Shown here: positions 12,341 through 24,200 of the stretch, piece by piece
Layout: each line of letters starts with the position of its first letter
How positions within the stretch are numbered: the first letter of the stretch is position 1
NCBI GenBank assembly: GCA_001600455.1
Contig: BCKC01000008.1
Coordinates: 655,345 to 719,344 of the forward strand
Direction: 5' to 3'
DNA from: Endocalyx cinctus
Taxonomy: Eukaryota > Ascomycota > Sordariomycetes > Amphisphaeriales > Apiosporaceae
Length of the DNA stretch: 64,000 nucleotides
Position numbers and translations under genes: made by a program
Notes under the pieces: generated by a model
Told to the model about the DNA's origin: nothing
What the model saw: the letters and a program-made list of their open reading frames with translations, nothing else
Databases searched by the model: none

Positions 12341-13150
12341 GATGGCGACTTGAATGTAATAATGTATGTATATTAGGTATCAATCTATTGTGCCAGAGAT
12401 AATTTTGAGCAGGTATGTTAGGTAGTACTTCGGTCTGAATTTGAATCTAGAAGAATCTTGTTTTCTTTTGATCTTTTGATGTTGTGCAGAATGGGGAAAC
12501 TGAGCAATTTTATATCTTTCTTTTATTACTATGGCGTGTTACGTAGAAAGCGTCAATCGTTTGTGTTGGTCATAAGTCTTTATAAAATCAACTTGTAGCC
12601 ACCTATTATCTTTTTTTTTTTTTTCTCCAGCCGACGTCTAACGTCAATGGATGCCCAATGAAAGGAAACGCTAAAGCTAAAATTTTGGGAGTCATATATA
12701 CACATTACAATCCTATTGAAGATGCTTCATAATTTGGATGCCTGATCGTAAATAGTATTGATTCATCTGTACAAATGGTGTTAAAAAGAGATCTGTTCTT
12801 TTTTGACACCGATATGGAAAGCTTGTATAATGAATCATATCAAGTAAGCAAGTAGGAATTTCTTTCTTTGACTTGCCAAATCCGTCAGAGGGGGGAGATG
12901 GTACTACTACTTAGTACCTACTACCTTTTTGTTTACTAACATCTGAACTGAACTTCAACAACTTTACTTCTTCTATTCTTTTCTTCTTTTTTTTTAATTT
13001 GATTATTTAATGGCTAACCAGATGAATACCGGATATTCCGAGATGTCAACCCGGCTGGATACATATCCGCATGTCCAGAATTACTTGTAACCTTTAATGT
13101 TTAACACTCTTTTCGTGACCAGCGAAAAAGAAACCCGTAATATTGGGTAC
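12341..13150. other. Spacer between Mpv17-family gene and yif1
   Basis: This is the promoter side of the Mpv17-family gene and the 3' flank of yif1. It is AT-rich with a T run at about 12609-12623. No gene is seen. Confidence 0.6.
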
Positions 13151-14260
13151 CTAGCCTCTGCTGAGAATCCACATAAACAGTAACTGTATTAGATAGGAGT
13201 ATGCGAAGAGAAACTGTGTCCGCTGGTTTCGTTTTGTCCGTGTATCCGTTTGCATCGGTCCCCGTGCCTCACCTCCTGTGCTCTCCGGCAGTAAAACATA
13301 CCTCAGGGATCGCATCTAGTATTATATCCCGTTAGTCACATCCAAGATTTCGTTATACTACTACGTCGCTTGAATAAAGGACCAAACTCACCAAGAAGAG
13401 GGAATTAGCCAAGAAGGTATAGAGGAAGACGGTCCATCCAACCCAACCACCCGTGCCTTTACCGCCATTGACGAGTTCGGCAATGGCGACGGTCGTGATA
13501 ATACCAACAAACTTATAACCCGAATAAGCAACTAAATCAAGAAGTTGAGATTCGTTGGATATGCTTAAAAAGTAGCATCCTAATTTCAAAAGAAGAATCT
13601 CGACTATAACAACCACTCCAGCCTTCGAGGCGGTGTACCCTAACAATTCCGGCTGGAACTGCCCTCGGAGACCGGCAAGGAGCGTGGAGAGAAGAATATA
13701 GGTTACTAGTGCCATGACGGGGATATACATGTCTGGACTATTTATGTCGTCCCTCGGGGGCAAGAACCATCCCTCTTGGCCACTAGGGCTTACGGCCTGC
13801 TTTCGCGACCACGGCTTGTGTCTCCAGGGGAAGAGCACTAGGAAGAGTTTGTTGACGACGTAGCTGTTGGAAACGTTGAAGTAGTGTTTCAGAGCAGAGA
13901 AGTTCACCCAACGATTGACCTATAGATACGCTTCTAGTCAGCAATGTTACCACAAACCATATTGCCCGATGAAAATGAACGAGCTTATACATTTTGTTCC
14001 ACGTGTTTGAACGCATTCTGTCCAACTTGGCCTACGAATTGAGCGGCCATCGGATCGTTTATAAAGTTGCCGTAAGTCCCAAACATGTTGTTACCGCCCG
14101 CCGCGGGCGTGCCCTGCTGAAAGGGATTTCCATATCCTCCTTGCGGTTGGGGTTGCGAAGATGTCGGAGGTGGAGGGGATCTTAACTGTGGTACGGTGGA
14201 GACATGTTGCGGTACGGGATGATGCAAAGGGGGGGATTGGCCATAGCCAGGTCGCTGCAT
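13151..14260 (-). CDS. yif1: YIF1 family protein (ER-Golgi vesicle transport)
   Basis: Predicted 320 residues from three exons: 13991-14260, 13392-13919 and 13151-13315. Both splice junctions are in phase 0 (donors GTATAA and GTGAGT). Residues 1-70 are Pro/Gln/Gly-rich and disordered (MQRPGYGQSPPLHHPVP). Then comes the conserved YIF1 entry (NDPMAAQFVGQVGQNAFKHV, VNRWVNFSALKHYF, FPWRHKPW) and about five membrane spans (PVMALVTYILLSTLLAGL and others). YIF1 (Hrf1) partners YIP1 and Rab GTPases in COPII vesicle budding and ER-Golgi traffic. The last exon (MRSLRYVLLP, then a charged loop and a final span, FAYSYLIQLLFMW) is needed for the family's C-terminus. Reading through the donor gives a false stop shortly after. 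It is divergent from the SRP receptor gene. Confidence 0.93.
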
Positions 14261-14854
14261 CTTGAAAATTTGTTTAGATTTTAACGCGGAAGATGAGTTT
14301 GAAGAGCTTATTAGGGAGGTAGTGGTGTTTTTTGTTTATTATGTGACCTTATAAGTAATGGCGTGCTTGGATTTACCAATTTAGATGAGGCGAGTTGAGG
14401 TAACAGTAAAAAGCTGTCGTGTCATTATTCCGAGAATCTGCCACAATGACGTGGGCCAGCTAGCTGGTAGGCTGGCAGGCTGGCTGGTCGGAAGGGTAAA
14501 GGGCTATTCAATTATCTGATAAGATAAGAGTACAGATAAACAAATAACAGGCAACTAGGTATTAATTAGTTAGTACTTAGCACTACTACCGTATGTATGT
14601 ACGGAGTAGAATACAGTAAGTTATAGTTATTATTAGCTTGTCAGCCCTGTTATTAGGGTACGAGTCTCACTGTACCAGTAAATCCAGTCAGTTATTATTA
14701 GGTAACCTTAGCGTATATCTGATTCAGTATATATGCAGTACCGTATTTAAATACTCATTATCACTCCCGAGGGTTCGACTCGCTTCATGTGTATATATCT
14801 TACCACATCAAGTCGACTTTTCATCTAATTATTCTCGCGGCAAATTAATCAACC
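14261..14854. promoter_or_regulatory. Divergent promoter region, yif1 / srp101
   Basis: 594 bp separate the two start codons, so both promoters and 5' leaders must lie here. Visible features are an imperfect CTGG/GCTG repeat at about 14457-14490 and one TACGGAGTA motif at 14600-14608. Linking secretory genes by a shared promoter is suggestive, but I see no clear shared operator. Confidence 0.55.
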
Positions 14855-16967
14855 ATGTTAGATACATTTGAAATCTTAACCACTTCTGGTGTGGTGTTAT
14901 GGTCGAGAACATATTCCCCCATTAATCCTTCTCTCATCAACAACTTTATCAGCGATATATTCATCGAGGAGAAGATCGCTTCCGCTGGCGCAAAGGACAG
15001 CAATCCCACAGCGAACAACCCACCTTATAAATCAGAACAACACACACTCAAATGGACATTCTCCAAAGAACTTGGTGTGATTTTTGTTGTACGTGTATAG
15101 TTTCTTATTCACGTATCTCATAAACATGGGGTTTCTATCAACTAACATACTTTGCCAAATCCGTAGGCCGTATACCGATCACTACTGCATCTTTCTTGGA
15201 TCGATAAACTCGTCGATAACCTGAAGACAATATTTATCGATCTATACGGTGATCAGCTGAAAAAACCGAATACCACCATTGTTCATTGCCACAAGTTTGG
15301 CGAGTACTTCGATCAACAATATGGTGAACTCGAAGCTAGCGGTCCTGGCAAGCAAGCACTTTCTATCGCAGATGATAGCATAGCCAGCGACCTAGGCGAT
15401 GAGCCACCTCTCCCCCCTGGCCTGAAGAACAGGTCCAAAGCCACCAACGGTGCCCAAGAGCTATCCTCAACGGCCGAGTCTACGCCGATCGCAACGCCGA
15501 GCACCTCTCGACCGAGCACCCCTAGCGGCAGCGCTAATCACTTAGTTGTTAGCAAAGGAGGTCCCATAACAAGAATTTCACGACGGGCGAGGAAGATGCA
15601 AAATGCTAGCTCGGCCCCTCTTTCGTCGGGAGACGAAGCTCCCCAGCGGAAGAAGAAGGCGCCCAAGAAGGGCCGAAAGTGGGATGCCGACGGTTTTGCG
15701 GATGAGGAAGACGACGTGCAGTTGGATTATTCGGTCGCTCAGAACACCATGACGAGCGACAGCGAGGCCGAACCAGCCGGTCGCTCAACGGCCGTGGAAG
15801 GAGTTGCTTCGTCATCTTGGGGAACAACTACCTCCAAGGGTCAATTCGTTCTAAAGGACCTCGGCGATGAAGTACACTCGATTTTAAAGTCAGCCGAAGC
15901 TAAGAACGCGGCTGCGGAATCGAAAGGCGGACTCGTTGGTTCCAGTTTGAGCACCATCAGCGGCTTATTCCAGAACGTCATCGGAGGCAAGACCTTGACC
16001 AAGGAAGACATCGATAAAGCCATGAAAGGTATGGAGGACCATCTCTTGCGCAAGAACGTAGCTCGCGAGGCGGCTATTCGTCTCTGCCAAGGTGTCGCGC
16101 AAGAGCTCGTAGGCGTGAAGACGGGCAGTTTCGAAAGCGTCAACGCTCGGATCGCTAAAGCGATGGAAGCATCTTTGACCAAGATGCTGACGCCCACCTC
16201 GTCTCTCGATCTACTACGTGAGATCGATGCCGTCACAAAACCTTCCCTTGCTTCGACGCGCAAAGCGAGGCCCTACGTCATTTCCATCGTCGGCGTCAAC
16301 GGCGTCGGGAAGTCGACTAACCTCTCCAAGATTTGCTTCTTCCTGCTCCAAAATAAGTACAAGGTCTTGATTGCCGCCGGTGACACGTTCAGGTCCGGAG
16401 CGGTGGAACAGCTAAAAGTCCACGTGCGAAATTTGAAGGAACTTACCCAACGTGAGGGCGGCAAGGTGGAGATCTTCGAAAAAGGATACGGGGGCGACGC
16501 CGCGACTGTTGCCAAGGATGCCGTGAGAGAGGCGGCAAATGAAGGATATGACGTCGTCCTAATCGACACGGCCGGGCGACGACATAACGACCAGAGATTG
16601 ATGTCATCCCTGGAAAAGTTCGCCAAATTTGCGCAGCCGGATAAGATTTTGATGGTTGGCGAGGTAAGATATACTCACTCCTATAACATTCAAAGAACCA
16701 TCTACTCACCCTTTCTACTAGGCCCTCGTTGGTACGGACTCGGTCGCTCAAGCTAGAAACTTCAACTCTTCCTTCGGCCCCGGTCGAAGTCTAGATGGGT
16801 TCATTATTTCTAAATGTGATACCGTCGGCGACATGGTCGGGACTCTGGTTAGCATCGTACACGCAACCGGTGTCCCCGTTCTCTTCGTCGGTGTCGGGCA
16901 GCATTACTCCGATATCAGGAACTTCTCGGTGAAGTGGGCTGTAGAAAAGCTCTTAAGTAGCACCTAG
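14855..16967 (+). CDS. srp101: Signal recognition particle receptor subunit alpha
   Basis: Predicted 658 residues from three exons: 14855-15088, 15167-16663 and 16722-16967. Introns are 78 and 58 nt, with donors GTACGT and GTAAGA. Residues 1-150 form the SRX longin-like domain that binds SR-beta (MLDTFEILTTSGVVLWSRTY). A charged, disordered linker follows (about 170-290; QRKKKAPKKGRKW). The NG GTPase domain has the G1 loop GVNGVGKST (454-462), the insertion-box region with GDTFRSGAVEQL, the G3 motif DTAGRR (545-550) and SKCD (607-610) in the G4 position, where TKxD is usual. The protein docks ribosome-SRP complexes at the ER membrane. Length matches the fungal family. An ATG upstream at 14638 is in another short frame and was not used. 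Confidence 0.96.
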
Positions 16968-17909
16968 ATTATGTAGTTGCAAACTTTGAAGATATTTAGA
17001 CCCACCGCACATTTTAGAGAGGCAGCATCTCTCAATATGTCATCTAAACCGTGCCGTAGTGTTGTGGGTGTGTCAAAGTGATCATAGCCGATTCGTTTTT
17101 TTCTTTCTGATGCGGACATTACCCAAGACTCCGTACTTAGAAGCCAATACTTCCCAGAAAAAAAAAAACATCAATCCACGTAAACGAGAAAAGGGGCTGA
17201 CGGGCAAACAATTAGGATTCTCGGATGTCTTCCCGTAATTGATTATCTAGGCCCTCAGTCCTCAAATTCCTTAAGTGGCTATGCTAATCCCACACAATAC
17301 CTACCATACCCAGGAAACTGACCGCGCTTCTCATCATTGACTTGACGTTGAAGTTATTGAATACCTCAAGAATTACGTGTATATAGCAGTGGGTGTTTTT
17401 CAAAAAGACATGAGACACTGACAATGTCAAGCAAGTGATGATATTCAACTATACCAAGCGAAGATCATAATACTAAACTTAGCCATCCTTTCTACCTTTT
17501 GGTTTTACTATTTTTTATTATAATTTTTTTTTGTCTTTATATATCAGGACTATGTGAGTTCTTAATGATCTGTGCAATTATAGCTAAGTAAGTAAATAAA
17601 TATCCTCTAAATTACGGTTGTGCTTTGATGATGACTGTAAAGGTAAAACGAGGTAGCGCTTCTTCCTAATCCAATTAACCCCCCCTGAAACGCCTGAACA
17701 CCTTAAGGGGAAAACAAAAGACCGTCATAATCATCTCCTTATCTGGGTATCGCAACATGGTGACCTTGATGATCGTAATAATGGGTGAAGCGGAGATGAC
17801 TTTCTTCTAATGCAATGAAAACAGAAACCGTTCAAAAAAAATCAAAATCCATGATCGAATCAAGGTAATTGTGACGTCGACAACAAAGGTGACTACTATG
17901 TGGGAGGGA
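16968..17909. other. Convergent intergenic region
   Basis: This is the 3' flank of srp101 facing the 3' end of the RBR gene. It is AT-rich, with no gene or notable repeat. Confidence 0.6.
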
Positions 17910-20030
17910 TCACTCATCCACAGGTGGAAGAAGATCCTCTAGAAACTCCTTTTCTTGTGGCCAATTCAAGGGGGGCATCAAAGCATATTTCACGCCCCGC
18001 TCAATCTCGAGTTCCCTACGGAGAATATCGATTTCGAGAACCCATTCTTTCTCCAGTATCGACCTTCGTTGATGGAATATAGTCGTTAGGGCGTCCTCTT
18101 CGTCTGCAAAATCCGACTCAAGATTCTCGATTTCCTTCGCATTTTTCTCCACCAACTTATTTATCTCAATCTCCTGTCTCTCGACTAATTCTTCGAAGGC
18201 TTTAGCTTGTCTGTCACGCATGACATTGATCTTAGCTTGGTGCACTTGCTTCATGTTCTTCTCGACATTGTACTGCTGACCGAGCTCTCGTAAATCTCGT
18301 TCCGTCACGACTCGTGATGGGCGGTGGGATTTGTTGCTCTGGCCTAGGCCATCGCAATATGCTTCCATGTGTTTTAAACGAATCCTTATGTTCCGTTCGC
18401 TTTGTTCCAACGTTGATCTTAGTTCCATCTCGGCAACAACTTGCCGATCCTCGAGATTAGCCGTTGTCTTGGCATGCCGTTCTTTCATCTTATCTATCGT
18501 CGTTGATTGTTTCTCCACTAGTGTCAATTTTTGCTGGGCATGCCTCGTCCACATGAGCCACTTGGATTTCCGCTCGAAGGTCTGGAACCTATCTAATTCC
18601 CTGAGCTGTTCCCTGCGCAATGCCATAAACTCTTTCGAATTTTGCGTTCGCTCTTCCGCTTCCAATAACTCCGCTGCTTCCTTGGCGGCGGCCTCTTGCT
18701 GGAGCGCCTCTTCGGCGGCCTCCGCGGCGACTCGTGCCTCCTCTTCTACTCGCCGCCGCTCCATCTCAACCTCCCCATTGCAAAAATTGGGGCAGCCAAC
18801 AACAGGATCCCAGACGGCACCGCAAATATAACAAAACTGTGCTCGGCATCGACACGTCATGTGTGTACATCCGTGGGTGAGCTCAACTAGGGTTCGACAT
18901 TTATAACATCTTCTCCAGCCAGATTTTTCTCCCATCTTCAAGACGGCATCAAGTTCCCAGTCCTCAGGGCAATCGTGGCCAATAGGGTGGGCACCCCTTT
19001 TACACATAACACATACCCGTGTTCGGCATTGACGACAAACTACCTGGAAGGGGTACTTAGGGTCGACTCGGGACCGTGGCGGTATGAATTCCTCACAATC
19101 CGGGTTAGAGCAGAAAATTCGTGACTCCCACGGTGTACTAAATTGAAGAACGGCTTTCAAAAATTTGGCTTGCTCTTCTCGTGGGAGAACCGACTTGATA
19201 ATCGAACCAGGTATCGGCTGTGTGCAGCATCTCGGAGGCATCTTGGACTCATCCGTTGTTGCCTGGTTAATCATAATTCGAAGGCAGTTCGGGCAGTACA
19301 TGTGACCACAAGGGAGTTTACCCAAAGGCTCTCCTGGTTGTACATCTTCCCGGCACGCACTGCAAGAACTACGCAATCCGTTAGCCTCTATCCAACAATA
19401 CACGTTTGCAACTCGTACTAACATGCCCACAATTTCCGGGTACGTCAAAGATTTCCGCTTCCGCCGCATTTTCATAAAACCTTTCTTGATACTAATATAA
19501 CTAATTCTTGTATTTGTGCTAAAAAAGCTCGGAGCTGGTTCGCTTTCGTTCGTGGCCATCGACAAAAACTTGGGTTGGTTGAGATTTGGGTCTACCTGGG
19601 CGAGGTAGGATTCGTATTGCGCAAAGGTGAGGGCTCTCGGGCGTCGTTTCGGGAGTATCTTCCCGGCGAATTCACGATGTCCATCGTTTATTGAACGTGC
19701 GGTTATTGCGGTGTTTACGGAACCAGCTGATCCGCTCGACGTAGTACGTACGTGACTGGTATGAGTTGTTTCGTTCGACTCAGTGCCGGATGTATTTTGC
19801 TGGTCGGATGTCGAAGTAAACGATAAACGACGTGGGCTGGAAATACCCAGCGCGGCTGCTTTCATGACGAGTTTGTTAAGGTAGGCTTCTGTACTCTCAA
19901 CAGGTCGCTGTAGAACTTCTTGTAAATAATGGCTATCGCTCAGTTCTGGCGGGGAAATATCGAAAGTGCCCAACTGGTCGGACGTGGCAGACTTCCGAAA
20001 ATTCGCAACTAAAGCCATGGCCACGGTCAA
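17910..20030 (-). CDS. RBR-type (RING-between-RING) E3 ubiquitin ligase with C-terminal coiled coil
   Basis: Single open frame of 706 residues without introns. Residues 1-200 are Ser/Thr-rich and probably disordered. RING1 begins at C223-x2-C226 and includes the CGHMYCPNC motif (C241, H243, C246, C249). The IBR domain spans about 307-354 (CSNPDC, CRQC, CVMC, HDC). RING2 spans about 375-403 and contains CYKC, ELTHGCTHMTC and CYIC. By alignment with other RBR ligases, C388 in HGCTHM is the expected catalytic cysteine that takes ubiquitin from the E2 (family knowledge). From about 420 to 700 there is a long highly charged coiled coil. Fungal RBR proteins of this shape are mostly uncharacterised, and the substrate is unknown. 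The start at 20030 is the first Met; Met5 is an alternative. Confidence 0.92.
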   Translation of the reverse strand: MTVAMALVANFRKSATSDQLGTFDISPPELSDSHYLQEVLQRPVESTEAYLNKLVMKAAALGISSPRRLSFTSTSDQQNTSGTESNETTHTSHVRTTSSGSAGSVNTAITARSINDGHREFAGKILPKRRPRALTFAQYESYLAQVDPNLNQPKFLSMATNESEPAPSFFSTNTRISYISIKKGFMKMRRKRKSLTYPEIVGMLVRVANVYCWIEANGLRSSCSACREDVQPGEPLGKLPCGHMYCPNCLRIMINQATTDESKMPPRCCTQPIPGSIIKSVLPREEQAKFLKAVLQFSTPWESRIFCSNPDCEEFIPPRSRVDPKYPFQVVCRQCRTRVCVMCKRGAHPIGHDCPEDWELDAVLKMGEKSGWRRCYKCRTLVELTHGCTHMTCRCRAQFCYICGAVWDPVVGCPNFCNGEVEMERRRVEEEARVAAEAAEEALQQEAAAKEAAELLEAEERTQNSKEFMALRREQLRELDRFQTFERKSKWLMWTRHAQQKLTLVEKQSTTIDKMKERHAKTTANLEDRQVVAEMELRSTLEQSERNIRIRLKHMEAYCDGLGQSNKSHRPSRVVTERDLRELGQQYNVEKNMKQVHQAKINVMRDRQAKAFEELVERQEIEINKLVEKNAKEIENLESDFADEEDALTTIFHQRRSILEKEWVLEIDILRRELEIERGVKYALMPPLNWPQEKEFLEDLLPPVDE

Positions 20031-20648
20031 AGATTAAAGGGTGAGATGGAAAACAACCCGAGTTGGGAATTGTCTGAGCTATCAAACAGCATTCATCGTT
20101 TGCCTCTGAACCCGGTATTAATGTAAATACGCAGTGGATGGTGGGGTGGGGTGATCGGACGGGCGGCTATACGCGATCGATTGCCACCAGTACAGGAAAC
20201 TTGACGGAAACCCTGGGAAGATGTCGATATCTTTCGTTTTTCCCCCCCTAAGACTGCCAGGTGGGAGGTGGAGAATGAACTGGAGAGTTAGGCCGATTTG
20301 CAGCGCATCTATCAAGTTATCCGACGGTAGACCACGGCAGCCTACCTCTGAAATGCCATACAAAATTATGGTGTTTTAAGTGAGGCTGGTTTACTAGAAA
20401 GGCTGATAATAAAGAACAGAATTACAAATCGAAAAGCAGATAAATACGATGGTAAATTTCATTAAGCAATGACAAACGAAAACAACGTGGGGTCAACAAC
20501 GGCAAACGACACGAAGATGTTCGGTGGCCTTAATACGGAATAGGTTGGAGGCATCCGGATAATGACGATGGAATAACCTATAAAGAGGTAGTTTAGGTAA
20601 AAATATATGTACCTAAAGATGCATTTATTTATATTGATTGACAAGTCG

Positions 20649-20669
20649 TTACCTACTTAAGGTAGGTAA
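20649..20669. repeat. Small hairpin, 8-bp arms
   Basis: TTACCTAC and its reverse complement GTAGGTAA flank a five-base loop (TTAAG). The arms belong to the same ACCTA/TAGGT sequence family as the hairpins at 26404-26460 and 47158-47177. Confidence 0.7.
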
Positions 20670-20927
20670 ATCAATAAGACGGGAAGATGAGAGAAGATAG
20701 CTAGCTACGTTAATTTTAAGCGGTAAGCAAGCTACCTTTGGGGAAGACGGAAAATGATTTAAGAATGGCAATAATAATGATAATAGTAAAGAAGAGGAAG
20801 AAGAGGGAGAGTAAGAATGCGGTTTATGCAAGCATGCGGCTAGGGAAAAGTAACAACCCGTCAGTCAGCGTTTGCGCGGTATTACACAGCACATAATTAT
20901 ATATCAACCTAGGTAGGTAGATAGATA

Positions 20928-20945
20928 GGTCCAGGTCCAGGTCCA
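20928..20945 (+). repeat. (GGTCCA)3 tandem repeat
   Basis: Three perfect six-base units just after a stretch of TAGGTAGATAGATAGG. It is a minor microsatellite in spacer DNA. Confidence 0.8.
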
Positions 20946-21263
20946 GATCCATTCGATAAAGTTGGCATGTCACTAACAAGTTGAAGCTATTAAAAGAAAA
21001 GCCGAGGGAGATGAGTGAATGGATAAATGATAAATAACGAGCTCAGTGTATCTATTGGTATACTGACTGACTGCTACAACTACGATCGCTATTCCACTTT
21101 CTTAACTTTCAAGGTTGATTATCTATAAATCACTAATAGGGAAGTTATGATGTAAAGAGGGTATACATTAGCATAGACTTAAGTATTTAGTACTTATGGC
21201 TCGTGGACAATGACGGAAGAGATGGGTCCTTGTGGGTTTATTTGCCTTATAAACTAAGGAGTT

Positions 21264-21283
21264 GTACACTAATTATAGTGTAC
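21264..21283. repeat. Inverted pair GTACACTA / TAGTGTAC
   Basis: Two perfect eight-base arms are separated by ATTA. The right arm is the TAGTGTAC motif that is repeated in the first spacer of the window. Confidence 0.75.
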
Positions 21284-24200
21284 GTGAAGGCGCTAATACA
21301 CCCCCTAGGTGGGTATTTAGTGTAGCGGTCTTACTACTTGCACTTAGTATTTAGTACTTTTACTTTTTAGTACATACTACGGTACCTAACCAGATAGATA
21401 CTGTATCGTAAGATCGCGGAATCACATCTCACATTGCCTTTGTAACTGCGGGTGGAATTCAACAAACATTTTGTTTCCATCTAGGATGTTATATCATATT
21501 AAGTACTCAGTAAAGGGATAGGTTTAGATGAGTTCAACACAGTTTATTCAGTAGTACTACTTATCGTTTAGGGATATTGATGTCTCGCTCAAAGCTATTA
21601 CACCACAGACTATCTAAGCTTAGTTGAGATGATGACATGCGTTGTGCACTCCAACCTAAAATAATTCATTGAATATATTTTATGTTGAGAACATGGAATA
21701 CGTTAACCTGGTCAGTATATTCCCACAATTTCATTATTATGAAGGGAGCTGAAGAGATATAAGAAGAGGGAAGGGAAAGAAGAAGAGAAAAAAGAAACGA
21801 GACAGAGAATAAATACCATTTATCCCAATAAATTGGTTTAGTGTCCGATAGTACTAACCTTAGGACCGCTATGTAACTACCGTGCACTATAACTTCAGGA
21901 GCTTGTAATACATACATTACACGGACCATTTCCCCGGATTGATCTACAAGTCAAGTCCTGGGTGTAGATTATCTCGAATTCATCTTTCATATTATCGAGG
22001 ACATGGGCGCAATTGATATTCATCCGTCATAATAACTATGAGGGTTACTCGGCAACCCCATAGTCACTCGGAGCCTTGATAGAATATTGTGTAAATTCCG
22101 TCGTCCAAGTACCTACTTCCAACACCGCCCTTTGATCACGAGGATTCCGGCCGTACGTTAGTCAGATAAGGGATGACGATGACACCATGTGGTGCAAGGC
22201 TCGGTCAAAGGTCCTATCTTTAGTCTAGACGGCCCTGTCTGGACGTAGTTAGTTCTCTCAAGCGCTGTTGATCTAAACGCCGACCTTACATATACATGTG
22301 TTTTTAATACCGATGCGAAACTTTCCCTGAAAGCTTTCGTGATCACACTAAACATGCAGACATGCACATACAGTATGTACTGTAAGTAGCTTATTTATTT
22401 AGATGCGAATCTGATGCTTCATCGATCATCTAAAGATCAGCTTTCCTCTTTCTCGCTTTACACCCCGCACTCAACTATCCCCTCCCCCCTAATCATTTTA
22501 TCTTTACACTAGTTCACATCTCTAGTATGGGGTCAGGATTATGAATATGGGACTGTTGCTTATTTTGATCGCAATTCTTCTCCTTGGCGATGGCAAATTA
22601 CCAAATCGATACCTGCAACCTTTATGACTCAGCGTCATCGTCAGAGCGTGGAGCTAATATTCGAGGTATCTGGGCTAGCCCTCGGTGTTGCACATTTCAA
22701 GTTCGTCAGTGGTTTGATGTGTTCTTGAGTGTAAGGTAGTACGACCTTAGCTAATGACGACAACCATTGGGTTGGATATTCCCAATCCGCAAACTAATAT
22801 GATGAACTTATCTCATGCCTCATTTTTCCTTTGCTCCCAATCTTACAGCTGGGTTTTCACATAAAATTTAGGGTGTCTCCCCTTGATTTTAGAAAGGAGG
22901 TGTCGTGTGGATCTTCCAATGGCGAGATGTCTGCGACGAATTCACCCATATTGGACGCCGAGGTTGGACAAGATCTTCTTGACTCAACTTGTTATGTTTG
23001 CTATGCGAAGAGACTGTTTAATATTACAATGGTGCGTTGTCTTACAATGAGCATCCGGTATCGCTGGGGATATCCAATAACTATCATCATCGTAGCCATA
23101 CATTGAAGTTGTGTAACTGGGGTAATGAACATCGCAATCATTCTCTCTATCCACTTTAGGTCCATGCCAAGGTCATATTCTATTAAAGGTAAGAGCCAGC
23201 CATATTTCGACACCTGTGTTCCCATCTTGATACTCTCGATGTCACCATCCTACCTCTCAACCAACACCAAATGTATGAAACACAAGATTAACAAGGTAAC
23301 TGTGGGCTTTTCAGTATTATCTTCGCCACCATGGCGTATTTTGTCTCATAAATCTGGAGGGGGGTTAAATACTCTTGTGTATCCAATGAGACAACAAAGG
23401 TCAACCAAGTTGCCTACATGCGTGTGCGTATTGTCTACCGTCCTCCAGAACTTTCATATTAGCTTCATTCAGCTGAGCAATGGGAGTACTAATTATTGTT
23501 GTTGTTGTTGATTTGCCACTGAGTTATATCCACAAAAGGAATCAAAATCGGATCGCAAGATGTTCTGCTACCATGACTGGACAAGATAATCTAATCACGC
23601 ACTATCAAGCATTTCATCTTAGATATGAGCAAGTGACTATATCTTCGAATGAACCTGAAGGGCTAGGCACGAACATCATGGAAGTGATAGCGAGCCCCAC
23701 CGTCCACGCTTTGTCGCGCCATTCCACCTCGATAACCATCATTACCACTCCATAGGCAAAACTTACCTTCTCCTAGTAATTCATTGATATTCTCAGAGAG
23801 CTGGCGGCCAAAGAAATCCTTACAGGCCAAAGTCGGACTAGGGCTATGGTTGTATCTTCCCCACCAACTCCCTCTTGTCAATATATATATATATTTCAGA
23901 GAAAAACGAAAGCAGGGCAATTAAAGTGAGTACACAATGTGAACTGTCGTCCACTGGAGAATGAGACACCAGGACCGACGAACTCGGATATTTGCCAGGT
24001 GTTATATTATTGCCCAGCAGCGTGCGCGAATTGAAGTCGCCTGTTGTTTATTTTGATGTGCATTGAAAATTGCGAATTCGGTACGAGTTGCCGTCCACTA
24101 GTACTGACACATCACTTAATATGAGTTGTTATCCTCTCTCGAGTTTACCACCAAACCGCTGTCTTTTCTCCTGATAGGGCGGATCAGCTTGGGCACAGCT

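Noticed and set aside
18331..18831. 166-codon plus-strand frame
   Set aside because: Antisense of the coiled-coil part of the RBR ligase; Ser/Ala-rich reading of Glu/Lys codons.
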